Positions 50,521-64,000 of a stretch of DNA of 64,000 nucleotides are shown here, one piece after another (within the stretch, counting starts at the first letter, position 1; every line of letters begins with the position of its first letter). The translations under genes were made by a program, and so were the position numbers. This stretch comes from Baylisascaris procyonis (Eukaryota; Nematoda; Chromadorea; Rhabditida; Ascarididae): assembly GCA_037389465.1 (NCBI GenBank), contig JAZARR010000212.1:4110001-4174000 (forward strand). The letters are read 5' to 3'. The notes beneath the pieces were generated by a model, which was not told the DNA's origin, ran no database searches, and worked only from the letters and a program-made list of their open reading frames with translations.

Positions 50521-50758
50521 CTCTAGCTTTAGCAGTTCCCAAGCCGAAACTAAGGGACAGACAGACAGATACATACAAACATAAGCAGAGACACGATGCC
50601 TCTAGCTTTAGCAGTTCCCAAGCCGAAACTAAGGGACAGGCAGACAGATACATACAAACATAAGCAGAGACACGATGCCTCTAGCTTTAGCAGTTCCCAA
50701 GCCGAAACTAAGGGACAGGCAGACAGATACATACAAACATAAGCAGAGACACGATGCC
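50521..50758. repeat. Minisatellite, three copies of a 79-bp unit
   Basis: Units start at 50521, 50600 and 50679 with CTCTAGCTTTAGCAGTTCCC. Copies 2 and 3 are essentially identical, and copy 1 differs by an A/G in the GGACAGRCAGACAGATACAT segment. The unit contains a short CAGA-rich stretch. Such near identity points to recent array expansion. Confidence 0.95.
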
Positions 50759-51419
50759 GCAATCATGCGCCTTTGCGAAGCAAATAATCAAAAGTACAAA
50801 AAAAATAATACTAAAAAAAATAATACTGGAAAGTGTAATAACAACACTGGAAAGTCGAAACCGGTGCCTATAAGTGAAAATATCATGTTCCTGCATGCGC
50901 GAATTTCAACAGAGAAATTCTGAAATTCGCTTGCAATAGATGGAAGAATTCAGACTACAGTGGCTTAGAGATGAATGCAGTGCAGTCGAATAAGTTGACT
51001 GATTGGTAGACGAGGCGCACAAGACCTAGGCCGATTACAGCATAGAAAGCCCTCTATTGCAATGTGAGTTGTATGCGCGCTCGCAACGTAGCCTAATCGT
51101 TAATGTGTACGAAGGCTCCTTGGATGATCGCTACTCAGTTCAGTCAGTGAGGATCCTTGCAGCACATAATATCTGACAATGCTTCAGTTGTTGATTGCTG
51201 CGAGCAACTGGCTGAATAGAATCTCCGATGGAAAAAATGTGCATCTGAACGAAAAGCGGAAGGACGAAGCTTTATATTTTGCTAGCGTATGATGTTTTCG
51301 TTCTTCATCAAAGAGTGATTATCGGATTGAGAATCGTTTCGTCTATCCAACTCACCTAATATTACGATATAAAGTGGAAAGCATGTGGCGAGATTAATGA
51401 CTTCAATCTAGCCATATGC

Positions 51420-51860
51420 AGAGAAACGTGAAATGAATGTTCGAATAGAGAAAGACAAAACCACTACGCAAATACTTGTTTCGATACGAAAAGAGAAATT
51501 CGCGTGGGAAATTAATGACGGAATAAAGAAGACAAACTCACAAGAATGTATATTGGATAGCGGAGAGGGAAATTCGCATGAGAAATAAATGCCAGATTAT
51601 GGAAACACAAATTCGCAAAAGAAACAAATGTTGAAATAAAGAAAGACAAATGTGTTAGAATGGAAGAAGACGAACAAACAGGAGAAGTAAATATTGGAAT
51701 AAGGAAACATAAACTTCACGAGCAATTAATGTTGGAATAGAGGAAGAGAAACTCACATGGGAAATAACTGCTGGAATAGAGTAGGAAGGAAATTCGAAGA
51801 AGCAATAAATGTAAAGATAAAGAAGGAGAAAACTGAAGAAGAAACAAGTATTAGACATCC
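51420..51860. repeat. Degenerate purine-rich repeats
   Basis: Imperfect units of roughly 45-60 bp share a GAAATTCGCATGAGAAATAA-like head and a GGAATAAAGAAAGACAAA-like tail, repeated about eight times with substitutions and indels. The plus strand is strongly A/G-rich throughout. It borders the TA microsatellite. Confidence 0.65.
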
Positions 51861-51944
51861 CTAGATGAGTAATTTCACGAAGCCTGATTTACAACCTTTA
51901 CAATTATCTAAATGAAAAATAATGTTGAAATAATCTCGAAAAAA

Positions 51945-52061
<117 letters not shown>

Positions 52062-53320
52062 GCAATTGACAATGTTTCCGTTGCTCACTCCCACGCAATA
52101 ATGCGTCGTTAACAAAGCATTTCTGCACAAGCGGGATGGATAGTCGCTTGCAAGGTTCATTCAGTTCACCAACGCAACTCGTATGTTACATTAAGATTAA
52201 CCACTCGCACATATCAACTAACTTATTTCTGCACAATTTTCCACGTAATTGGATCTTGTTGAGCTCAGGTACATAACCAGTGCTCACAGCTGTTGCAATC
52301 TGCGGTCAGTTATTGCACAAATCAGCAAAGGTCATGTGCTGTTTACTAAGCCACAAAGAAAATCTCCTTCAGAAGAGACACTGATCCACAATGAAAAACT
52401 GATGCTATTATTCAATGTGGTGTTGCAATATTGCTTGACTACTAACAACTATTGGCACTGTGCTATGAAATCAAAGCAGCAAAAACGAATTAATTAAGAA
52501 ACATGACAGATCCCAAAGAATATGGCTTTTTTTCAGCATTTTACAGCAATGAATAAAGTCTTTCCTCTGATCACAGGCGGTTGACTGCAATTATACAACA
52601 CAATGCTGCAATGCTGATTACAATTCTTACTTCATGAAAATTTCTTCTTGCATTTTTGCGAAATTGGTTCAAATCACATGAGCTTCCGCCTCAGTCTGAT
52701 GAAGAGGAGCGTGCTTCTCAGGAACAAGAAGGCACGTGAGAACAGGCCAAAGAATCTAGAAGCACGCATGATTCACACTGTTCATTCACAGAAATATAAA
52801 AGAATTCGAAAAGAGAAGTCGCACTGCGTCAGCATATAAGATGTGCGCTTTCCGGGGTTCCTTAACCAGCTAACAGATAGATATATGTAACATGAAGAAA
52901 AACCCATGATAACTTAATCAGTCTTGGATTATGCAAGATTTCAGAGAATGAAGGCAGTTGGAGATAAGCTGATGCTACTAACGACCCGTCATCTAGGATA
53001 AATTACATATGTGAACGTTTTCTCTGACAGTGAGTTGATGACGCCTCAAATGCGGGAAGCCGAAGTGAAACGCATAAATATGTTGTTATAAACGACAGAA
53101 GGAAATATGAAAAGATGCATACCAGTAGCATAATCATGTAAAAAAGTTGTAATAAGTCCGCATGAATTGAAGAAAAATTGCCACGGATCAAATAACTCGA
53201 AGTATTCAGGAAAGTGATCTGTGCCAATTGATTAATTCAATATAGTCCACATTGATGATGACAGTGGAAATTTATCAGAAACAGCGGAAATAAGGAGACC
53301 GTTTAATGCACTCTCTGTAG

Positions 53321-53382
53321 TGAATTTATTCGGGTTTGACGAATAAATTCATACATTCATCGTTATTCGTCGTCGACGAATA
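53321..53382. repeat. Two small adjacent hairpins
   Basis: 53321-53332 pairs perfectly with 53340-53351 (12 bp, 7-nt loop). 53364-53372 pairs with 53374-53382 (9 bp, 1-nt centre). The right arms of both contain CGAATA, so they may be related. Confidence 0.75.
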
Positions 53383-56300
53383 GGACAAATGTGATGTGGC
53401 CAATAGGGCTCAAATCAATTCGCTTATCTTTCACGAACGAAAATAAGGTCAGAAAACAGTTCGAGCGGAGAACTAACCACTTATCAAACCTTTATCTCCA
53501 TTGAATATTGATATTGATTTGCAGATCATCCAGAGTCGATTTTTCTTTCAATTCGCATAGCATCTAAAGCAGTTTTCTTGTAGCACATAAAATATTGCTG
53601 CTAACTCCTTAAGAGCGCTTAATTTTCCCACGCTGAATATTTCTAGCGCTATGTCAACTCAAGCAGCACTTTCACTTAACTTCTCGCCAAGAAAAAAAGA
53701 AAGTCTCTGATCCTAGTTGTGAGCAACTTTCTGAGGCAGCAATGAATCAAGTCATAGTGCATCACAACAAAATGGTTTGGATGCAAAGAATTTCTTGAGT
53801 GCATTTTCTGCAGAAATTCGCTGAACGCAGCATTGCAAAGTTAAGAAAGAAAATGCATCATTTCTGATCAAGGAATTCGCATCTGTTATCGTTGAAAGTA
53901 AAATAATGACACTCAGGAAGCAGTACTTCAAACGTTCAATCTGCAAAAATTGATAAGAAGAGCCACCTCAAGTGACGCATCGTTCATCAAGTTTCGATCA
54001 TCGACGATCTAGCAACCGAGCTACAGAATTTCTGAAGATCATCCATAAACCATCTACTGGTTGAATCACACGATAGACGAGGAATCAAGTTGCCGAACCG
54101 GTTCAATACACGAAATTCAAAAAATGACGTTCAAACACCGCACATTTCCTTCGCAAGATAACAGCATAAACAGCATTTAAACCGATCCGATAAAATATAA
54201 CCCACTTATGAGACACGGCAACTATTCGATTGCTGAAAGATAAATGTTTCGTTGGGTGAAATTTCGAGGTAAAAAGTAAAAAATATGAAAGCAGAAATAC
54301 GCTTCACATTTCGAGAAAATAACACAAAGCGTTGGTGTCGACGGTACCAGCTTGCTAAAAAGATCGCAGCAAAGAGTCGAGAACGTTACCCCAAACCCAC
54401 ACTGTGACAGTGTAACAAAGAAATGAGAAACGTTGGTATATCGAACAGATGCTGCCTTTTGGAGTGAAATCGCTGCAAACACGAACATAAATCGCCGTTA
54501 CAATAGGAAATGCATGAAAAAGCTACTAAATCAGATTTAGGAACTTCAAGGACTATAGCAATAGCCATAATTTGAAAAGTTGGATTCCACTGCTTCAGAA
54601 GCAAATTCCGCGAAACTTTCTAGTATTCCAATAAAAAAGCCTCTATTTATGTAGTCCCATTTCCGGTAGTAGCTAATATAAAAAGCAATCGAAATAGCAG
54701 CTTTATTTATCAGAGCTAACATACCTGTTTTGGCCGCGAATTCAGTGAAAAAGCTTACTGCAGTGGCAACACAAGAGTGTGTTCATGTGAAATTGAACAC
54801 TGAAATTTGCATAGTTTGGCGTACTGCTGTGAACAATGCTACAGATCAAAACCCTGAGCTTCAGAAGTACACAGCTATGACGGACATAATCAGGTTAGGT
54901 CCGCAGCAGAGAATACCAGAACCGCAGGAAAAATAAATCAATATGTGAAATAGACACGGTAGTTTATATCAGCTAACTTACCTCAGGTTCGCACACCTCA
55001 GCTTATGGTGGTATCGAAAGTGATACTGGTAAAGCAAGGATGCTTAGGGCGTCTTAGAAATCACCTGATGAAAAATTAGACGTCTGGAATAACTTTATTG
55101 AAGAAAATTCAGCCTTAGCGTTAAAAATTTGCTTTATTCATGATAAGACGAAGCAGGAGCACCTTAAAGCAGCTGACGAACAAAAGAACGTGTCAGGTGC
55201 ACTAGTGATTCTTTTGTTTGCCATCTGCGCCGTACTGCGATCGAAAATTTTTGTATTTTTTGATGTAATGTTTTAAGCAACCAATTTCTACTCAATGCTA
55301 GCAGCGGTGCATTACGAACACTCAATGAACACTTGAACATATTAATTCAAGCAAAACAAAAAAATTTCATATGCGATTTTTTGAGCTTTTCTCCTTTAGG
55401 TTTTTATAAATGAACAATACAAAGAAGCATCAATGTTGTTAGATAAGAGCGAACGATATAATCATATGGTGAGAGCTGCATAAAAACATCCAGATTAGCG
55501 AATCACCTCATGCTTATGGAAAGCAATAATGCATTATGTTCGGATTGTCCGCTGCTGCGTTTTCAACGAATGTACGATTTGAACAACAAAGTGTGTTAAG
55601 GATCGAAAAAAAATCATATCGCAATTTTTTTCCTGATCTCTGAGTTGAGAAGCATTCGCATCAAATATTTTGAGTGATAAATTTACGAGTTTAGCAGTAA
55701 ATTCCATCGCTTCTATCATGCATAGAATCACTACTTTATTCTACGCTAGACCAAGCACGAACATTAAATTATTCGAGGAAGTTGTGGCGAATAGAAATGC
55801 GATGGAAAAGAAAATATGCGAGATCGTTTCAATGCATTTCTATATGCTTTGGCAATTAAGTAGCTTTCATCAACACGCTTCACACAGACTTTAGAAAAAA
55901 AACTGCTTAGAATCGAGGAATTGCACACTTCTCAATAAATTGTCAGTGAGAAACATCTTCAAAATATTTCTCAATTATCCGATATAAACAATGTCATTTA
56001 TAAATATGGCAACCGAAAATAACTGTTCCGATCGCAGCTCTATCGATAAATTGTGATGGCACTGAGTAGAAACGAATTGTGCGCTCTCATAAACTTTTGT
56101 AAATTTGTTTTTGCGTCCTATACGCACATGTGTCCACAACTCTGTCTGCTCTGTTTGTAAGCTAATTTCAGTTCAACAATCACTGAGGTTAGCATGATGA
56201 AATGTGGTAGGTGTACCTTACACCAAAACGTGACCTAATCTCTTATACCAGCAGTCAAGTTGTTTACCAATCTGGAAAAGAGCTACAGCAGCTTAAAGAA

Positions 56301-59300
56301 GCCTAAAAATTTGCGCTAATACTGTGACCTGTGTGTTTTTTACTTACCTCTAATCGGGTTATAAACAGGTTCAAGAACCTATCAGATCAACAGTACAATT
56401 TGCGCTCTCAGACCTCATCTAGCCAACCAGTCTCACCGGTTGTCAACAAAGAATGAAATATGTAGAATAATGCCTTCACATTTTTGATCAGTTTCACAAC
56501 CCCCGCAAATATTTGACAAAAAACATCTGTGATTCGAGCAGTGCAAAATTGTAATCAACCGATATAAAACATTTTCAAATTTTTTGCAGTCAAATTTTCC
56601 TCGATTCCTTTCGACTTGGGATTTCGAAATTGGTAGACCAGTATGAAAATAGTAAAGAATATTCTATATTGTGCATCAAATCCGTCTCCCACTCAAAAAA
56701 TTCCTGACTCTAGCTTCAGTTGTTTCCACGTCGAAAAAATGGATGTACAAGCACACGCATGCAACTTAATTGCCAATTTTTCTAAACGGTTACCATTGAA
56801 TAAATGTAATTGGAACATGAAATAGCACTTGAAAGCACTGCAATTAATTTGTCGTAGTAGTCGTAACACTGAACTTCTTTGAGATGTTAATAAAGTGAGG
56901 ACCAAAAAAAGTTTGATGCATTGTGTACTGCAAACAACAATTGCAAAAGATATATGATATGCGGCAAATGTGTAAGACAGAAAACGCATTATGAATTCTG
57001 CGTTGCTTTAACCACACGATAGATTCACCGTGACATCAATATCAGAAATGAATTGTGTGGATTCTAGGATGCAGCTCTTGAAAGTTGGACTCCACACCAT
57101 TTCAATCTATGAACCCTCCATACCATTTCTAGATGAGTTGCAATTTTTAAAATTTCTTCCTTCAAGAATGCATGCCAAGTGGAAGTGGGAAACCGTAGTT
57201 TAGTGTATTCCTGATCCTAATTTTTTTTTTAGTTTTGCTGAATAAAATATCAGCGTTTCAACGTCAAGAAGAACGTATCACTTCGTTTCGCACAAGACTT
57301 TCAAAAATATGCTCTAATCTTCTGCCGTATGGCACTTGCGCAAGTATTTCCTAGGACAGCTTTTCGAGATCGAAACACCGCCGGTCACAATCTCTAACAG
57401 TCGATGAAAAACCGTTGCTGAAAGATCTCGACGATCGCCCCTTCACAGATGTGGTGCCAAAAAAATTATGTCCGAAACAACTGCCGACATCGATAGATAA
57501 TGATGTTTTGTTGTGGCTTTGGTTGTACTAGGCGTTGTGTGAGTTAACGGACGTTACACATTAAGCCGATCATGTTCAGGCAAAACTCTCATGATTAAGC
57601 TTCCTTCCGTGTTGCCACAATCGACGATACCAAGCAGCTTCCACTAACTCAGATCGTACTATAATGTTCAATTCAACCGAAAGTTGCTTTTACAACCTCC
57701 TACTCGTTCAGTGCCTACTAAGGAGGTGAATGTGTCGCACTTTTGCGTACTCCCCTATCCTTTTCAATGAATACGCAAATATGCCTTAGCCTTGAAGATA
57801 CACTGCCAAATACTGAACTCGTTTACAACAAAGGGGGTTGTCGTATTTGCAATTCAAGGCGTGAAAGAGTAAATCGACCAACTCTACAAATCGCCAACTA
57901 AATCTCTTTTTTTGTGATCAAAACTGATCGACGGTAGAATAGAATTGACCCAATAAGTTTGTAACATCTTTAATTGTCGAATATCTTAGCATGAAGATAA
58001 TCAATATAAGCGAAACTGGGTGCTTCCCGAAAATTATGCCGAACAAATTTCATTCCTGCAACATCTGTGAATTACAAGCTGGAAATATCTAAAGGAAACA
58101 AACAAACAAACACATTAATGTACAAATGCACACATACACATAAGCACTACATATACGTAGAGTTATGGCTACACCATAATTCACTTCGTGCAAAAGTTCG
58201 CAGTGATAAGCGCACAAATTAGAAAAACAGCAGATGTAAATTGACTGCTGCAATTCATGACTTCGAATCGAATGCATCGTGAGTGAAAACCATCCAACTA
58301 GAAGACAGTAATGAACACGCAACATATTCAGAGATGCAAAATTCCCGTGACAACATAAAATACCCGGACAAAGGCAGGAACTTCTGACATAACGGGTATA
58401 AACTATACTCATATGACTATGCAAAAATTTGCAAAATATATTTTAAAATGTGAGAAAATGGTGAAAATGTAAAGAAGTTCAGCAGCCGTGATTACACCCT
58501 TCAACAACTCCGGAGAATTGCAGAGTGAACAAAAGGTGAAGAAGAAGAAAAACAGCGAAAGTTTCATGTTATCAAAAAAAAGAAAAAAAAAGATTATATA
58601 CAGCCGCTTCGCTTCGCCTGCGTGGGCATTCCTCCAGCTTTTTCTCATGCACGCCTATGTATTCTTAATGGCACGCCTTTATGGCTTTATGACGACTCCT
58701 ATCCTCTTGTGGCAACTCCCACACAATGTTTTGACAAGTTGCGCTTGCGATGCTTCACCAAGTTTTTTTTTTTTTGACAATCGCCCCCACGAGCGCATTC
58801 TCAATGAAGACGTGCGAAATTGGCTCTTTATGAAGTTTTCATTCCTTCCAAAGCAGATTTACGCTTTACAATTCCCTAGCTGTATTATAAAGAGTTAAGC
58901 ACTTTTGCTAAGCATGGAACCGATTTTCACGATAAGCTGTATTCTATACTAGCAAAACAATCAAGGAAATCAACTCTTCCGCGAGCTGATATTTGCAATA
59001 AAGTGTCGTCATGAGCCGGATAACATCGGCGAACATTCATTCTCTAATAGTCTATGTTGTCTAGCACGCGTAACAACGGCATATAAGCTACATATAACTA
59101 ACTGTTTCCATTCTATTCTATAATAAGAGGCTAATTCAACCCAAATGAATGAACGCAAGCGATGGCTAACGAAATCGTTTCGAATTTACGTGCTTTCACA
59201 GATTTCATAGAAAGCAGAAAATGCTTGTTACTCAAACTTATAAGTAAACGGATTTGGTGAACTACTGAAGAATGATTAACTCCTACTTCCGGTGCAAAAA

Positions 59301-60524
59301 ATTTAGGCAGCCCCTAGCACGGTAAAGTAAAAAACGAAAAGTGTGCGTAGTAGTTAATGCAAGTGTGGACGATAGCCGACACAGTCGGTAAACGAACAAT
59401 CGTACTTAGTTAGGCTGCAGATGAGACTTCGGTCATTTTTTTTTACCACCTGAGATATCCTTTTTTTCGGTTGCAACTGAATTTCGTTCTCAAGTAAATG
59501 CTTTCAGCAGGGGAGTAAGCGATCTTTCTGAAATCCGCTCTGCTATAACGCAGGACGTAACGGTAACGGTGATCCAACATCAAGGCAGGAACTTTGCGCA
59601 AAATAACGGAAATAATGGGACGGCCTAACTTTTACTGATGACTTAACGTGCGCCAGTCTTCAACCGTTTTTATTTCCCTTCACTACGAATGAAATTCGAT
59701 TTTAATTGAATGCCTTTGGTTTGTAATTGATTGATGCCTCTACAATTCATTCATATTCCTTCGTTCACAATTCACACTTCCGGTTCATTACCAGCAGAAA
59801 AGTTTTGCTCGGCTACTATCGTCAAAACGTATTTAACAAGTGGAATCGAGTGAGACTATCAGCACTCAGTTATCACTAAGAACAAATTCACTGAGGAAGG
59901 AACAATGACGCGCTTCACATTAAAAAAGGCGATGCGTTTTATACAAGTAATCCGGAATAAGACTACACTGCCACAAGCTGAAGTCAATATATATGCTAGC
60001 ACCACTTCCTACTCTAGTATCTCTTTGATGCTCTCATAACATTCTCAAAATGTTGGAAACTCATGCTAAAGAGCCACATAATCATGATGAAAATATGTTG
60101 GTGAAAAAGTAACTGCTGAAAAGAGCATCGTTATTGGTGTTGCAGCAGCTGTTTCATAGGAAAAAAAGAGGTAACGGCAAATATGTTATGTCTTGCAGGA
60201 AAAAACAACGCACAAACCAACATATACACGTGCTAACGTGAATCGATTCGAAGAAAAAAACAATGTGCCCGGAGGTCATATTCACGCCAACTGACAAAGA
60301 ACGCGCATTCATCGTTATGCACTATTTCAACCACATATTCATCACGTCTAATGAAATTCGCCCCACTGTTGGTAGCGTTTGTACAAGATCTATGCTTGTT
60401 TAGCGAACTGCCCGCGGATGTGCGATACGGTACAAATGTGTTGCTACGAATTGACCAATAGCACGGTATGTCAAAAAAAGCGCTATGAGTGAAAAGCAAC
60501 AGTAAATCTGTGAGCGGTCAGTAA

Positions 60525-60800
60525 TGTTGATGTGTGTGCGCGCTCACGTGTAGTTGTGAACACGACGGTGCAAGGGAGAGGGCGCACCCGGCTGGCAACA
60601 AGCAGGCAGGCAAGCAGGCGTGTTCTCTTGACGGTCTGGATGTGGTTAGGCGCGTGGCGCCGTGCTGCTGATGCTTACGTTGTTGCGTGTGCACAGCCGC
60701 AGCAGGCGGATCTGGATCGATAACTCGTGGGGGAGGGAACTGCAATTGAGCGTTGTTTGCGCGAGCGCCTTCAACAACCACCAAAAAGTGCAACGGGGGT
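60525..60800. promoter_or_regulatory. GC-rich island, possible promoter or 5' region
   Basis: Base composition rises sharply compared with the AT-rich flanks, with many CpG steps (GCGCGCTCACGTG, GAGGGCGCACCCGGC) and a CAGGCAGGCAAGCAGGCG repeat. An ATG-initiated 121-codon open frame spans it on the minus strand (60518-60883), rich in Pro, Ala, His and Gln, but this may only reflect the composition. It could be a promoter of a gene whose exons I cannot see. No TATA or other fixed element is claimed. Confidence 0.3.
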
Positions 60801-61323
60801 GGCCTATTATGTATCGTTGATGGGTGTCTTAAAGAGAAATAATGATTGCTTCGTGAGAAGCAGCCGCTGACCATGAATACCATCTAGACAGCTGCTACAG
60901 AAATGTCGATATATCTATCGCTTTTTGGTGCTTTTCACTTCCATCTAGTCTCGTTGAAAATGTCCATAGAACTGAAGTAATGCACTCTGAAGAGTAGTAT
61001 TTACAATTTCTGGTTTCCCACTACACACCTCATTGAACTCATTTAGGAAAGACTTTGAGATAAGTGTGATGTGAAGCTAGAGCAGCTGTACGAAATTTGT
61101 AAAGAACTGAGACATACTTTCTTTCAGATTTGTCACTCCTAGTGTGTGCTGACTGATATTTAACCCTTGCTTTTTAAAGTATCATCAGTCACAAATTTTG
61201 TGTTAAAGAGGTCTTTTGGAATCGGCAGTTGATGGGAAAAACTCAACATTCCGCCAAAAGCAATGCTACGTTTCTCAATCGTTCATCACCTCCACTGCAT
61301 TTTTTCCCTTCTTTAAATAAGCT

Positions 61324-61362
61324 ACTGGAAATTTTATGGCTGGTAAGCATAAAATTTCCAGT
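61324..61362. repeat. Perfect 15-bp inverted repeat
   Basis: 61324-61338 (ACTGGAAATTTTATG) pairs without mismatch with 61348-61362 around a 9-nt loop. No downstream T run or gene end is associated with it, so no function is assigned. Confidence 0.85.
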
Positions 61363-64000
61363 CATAGAAAAAAGAATTATAAATTCAGACATGATTGTCG
61401 AAAATCACCTGATTTCATCTTTAATGTTTTATGGCATTGAACGCCACAAACCATTCACCGTTCCTCCTAATAATTACAGAGATGCTTCAACGACGACATC
61501 ATTTCGACACTTAGCAGGTTGTTGCCGAGAATTCATCCTTTTCATTCTTCATCCATTCTAAGATAAAGCTCTGCTGTGATGGCTGATTATTTCTAATAAA
61601 CGCTCTAAGAGATTTTTTGAGGCGATTCGAAGATATTTGCAAAACTTAACGAAATTATCGGACAACTGCCGATGTGCCAATTATATTATCAACGTGCCAA
61701 CTGTTTGTTAGCATTTTTTTTTTAATAACATGCTTATTCTACACTTCCATGACCTTTCAAATGTATCACGAGAACACATCTATTATGCATTTCCCTTATA
61801 GAGAACAGTAATGAAGCAGTAAGATATCAGAAGCACTAAAACAATTGAAGTGCCTTGAATTCTAAATCACAGCGTGAGCCGCAGATTTTTTTTTCGTTTT
61901 TTTTTCATCACTTATGATCATTTTTGACCTTTTAGTGAATCGAATTGATCAAAAATGCTGATAGTCGTCTCGTTAGGGTAAAAGAAGTGCTGAAAGTAAA
62001 AATATCAATGGGGAGTTTAATAATAGTACAACTCGCCCGAGGCAATAATGTAGACAGGGTGGGCTATCGTTGGCGAGGGAGTGTTCTGCATGGCGTAATA
62101 TCGAATTGCGGGGGAGGCACGCGGAATGCGTCTGCCAGCCGCAGTGAGCAGCTGCTGACACCCGCTGCACGCAAAAGACATTCCGTTTTAAATGATCATT
62201 GGCACGCATTCAAGCTGCTATTCCATCTTATCATTCGTCATCAACAACATTGCACTTGGGATTTAGCGTCCGCTAAGACCAATTTAAGTTTTAAAACGAT
62301 GCTTCTCGGGCTCTTCTTATATAATAACTTCGAATATTTTGTGCGCCATAAGGAGTATTCCTCGATTGCGTTTAACAATTCTGTCAATGAGATAGAGAGG
62401 TATGAAAACGCCTGTCATCAAGAAACGTGAGTGACGCATTTTAGTGGCAAAAAAATTCCTAATTTGTCAAGATGTCAACAACTATTTCGTTATGCTTACA
62501 TTTAGTGGTGATGCTGCCGTTAAACAATCCCTAGGGTTTCGTTGGTTAGCTTGTGTCACTTCGTAAGTGGGATGTTGTCGCAGAGACTTCTATAACAAGT
62601 CGCACGTTAACAACGCCCAACATCCGATCATTACTATGAGGAAGTACATTCGTGCTGCGTATGCATCAGCATACTGCTTCTTGAACAGCTCCGGACGAGC
62701 TCAAGGCAATCTAACGGAGAACGTTTCAGCGGAAGAACTTTAACATCTATAGGACGAAACAAGATGGGGATTGCTTGGCGAGAGAGGAAGGAAGAGCGAG
62801 TGCGACGATAAGGACCGTGATGATTAACTGGCACATGAAATCAACAGGAAGAATACTGTGGTCGATAGGAAACTTTTTAGCTGTTTTCCATGTAAATCAA
62901 TTGTTACCCTACGATGGAAACGAAAGATAAGAAAGGTAGTGTTGTGAAATGATGCACGAAGTCTTTTGGCTCGAGGAAGCATGACCAACAAATTAGGTCG
63001 CAGCTAAAAATTAGACCCATCTGGGAAAAGCTTTTGTCTGGAGAAAAGCGGGTTCTTGTAAAGAAATCGCTTCCATTGACGCAAAAGAGAATTTCTATGG
63101 ACAAAAAAAAATAGCTCATCTTGCCCTTAACCTCATCGCCAATCTGTACTTTAGCAATCCGCTAGTTCTATATCTTTCAAGGGACCCATTTATTTGACGA
63201 CATAGGAGCGTTTGGTTTCCGAACTACGCATTTACACGCACGAGCTAAGTATACTGTGCTTGGCTTATGTAGTAAGGCCGGAAAACTTTGGTTCGACTAT
63301 AAGTTTCTGGCCGGTGGTTTCCACTCGCCAGCTAGAAAAACTCTAAGGTCCAAAGCTGAAACCTATGAAATATTTCCTTGTGTTGGCTTTCCAGTTATTT
63401 TATTTCAATGTATAATTTTCTGGGACCTTCATAAACAACTGAAAAGGCATTACGTATGGGCGTTCTTAATCGTTTTTGGGGTAATTCAATTGACTGCAAA
63501 AAAAGAAAATGGCTTGTAAATTCTATAGCGCATATATGCATTAAAAATTCATAAACAGTAACGAAAATAGGCAGTATACATTAAGCATGTGATCAAATAA
63601 TCAATACTAGGCAGTAGACTATCGTCGTTGATTATAGGTTAACCAGTAAAATTGCAATTAGGCAAACCTGAGGAATCAAGTCGATGGGCATGAAAACAAA
63701 ATCAACGAGAACAATAATCGGATCGAAGCAAATGAGCGTGCTATGAGGGATGTAGTATTCGGATTTACGAATTCCAATGCTCCAGATGTAAGATCACAAA
63801 AATAAATGGAAACGACTTAAAATGCTTCGAAGTTGTCCACAAAAGCAACTTTTCAATCAATTATTTAACAATGGAATGGGTTGAACTATCCATCCATCGA
63901 CTGGGTCTTAATGACAATATCAGGGGTCTTGGAAATATCTCAGATTTAACATGTAAAGAGAATTTTGCAGTAGTCTCTTATTTCGAAAACTATGGATTAG

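Noticed and set aside
61945..62430. 161-codon plus-strand open frame
   Set aside because: No homology, no splice context, mixed composition. Length alone is not enough in 64 kb of sequence.

Overview
This is eukaryotic nuclear DNA. It is AT-rich, gene-poor and intron-rich, with GT-AG introns of about 80 bp to over 1.5 kb, short exons and long non-coding stretches. I see no operons, prokaryotic genes or CRISPR. Gene content and exon style suggest a metazoan, most likely a nematode, but nothing here fixes the species.

Layout: 1-6.4 kb has no gene I can support, but carries a striking pair of perfect hairpins at 481-612. A plus-strand gene of at least eight exons at 6.39-12.2 kb encodes a paraoxonase-fold membrane protein of the MEC-6/POML type. 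It appears catalytically dead: the positions equivalent to the PON catalytic histidines and several calcium ligands are changed. At 14.1-15.1 kb lies a GC-richer, two-copy diverged tandem repeat with coding-like conservation. From 20.1 to 31.3 kb the minus strand carries a well-supported multi-exon gene for a four-finger C2H2 transcription factor with EGR/WT1-type fingers, best matched by Klumpfuss. I could join fifteen exons; only one junction is out of phase.

Upstream of that gene on the same strand (34-49.4 kb) are several isolated exon-like blocks with good splice sites and coding-like sequence. They may be its 5' exons or belong to another gene. Between them, at 36.5-38.6 kb, is a badly decayed Ty3/gypsy retrotransposon, also minus strand, with protease, reverse transcriptase, RNase H and probable integrase remnants but no LTRs that I can see. 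From 49.4 kb to the end I find only repeats (79-bp minisatellite, long TA microsatellite, purine-rich degenerate repeats, small hairpins) and a GC-rich island near 60.6 kb.

The two recognised genes are unrelated and lie on opposite strands, with their 3' ends facing each other across about 8 kb. I found no new multi-gene system. The best second-look items are the non-catalytic paraoxonase-like gene, the twin hairpins, the two-copy repeat at 14 kb and the unassigned exon chain upstream of the zinc-finger gene.
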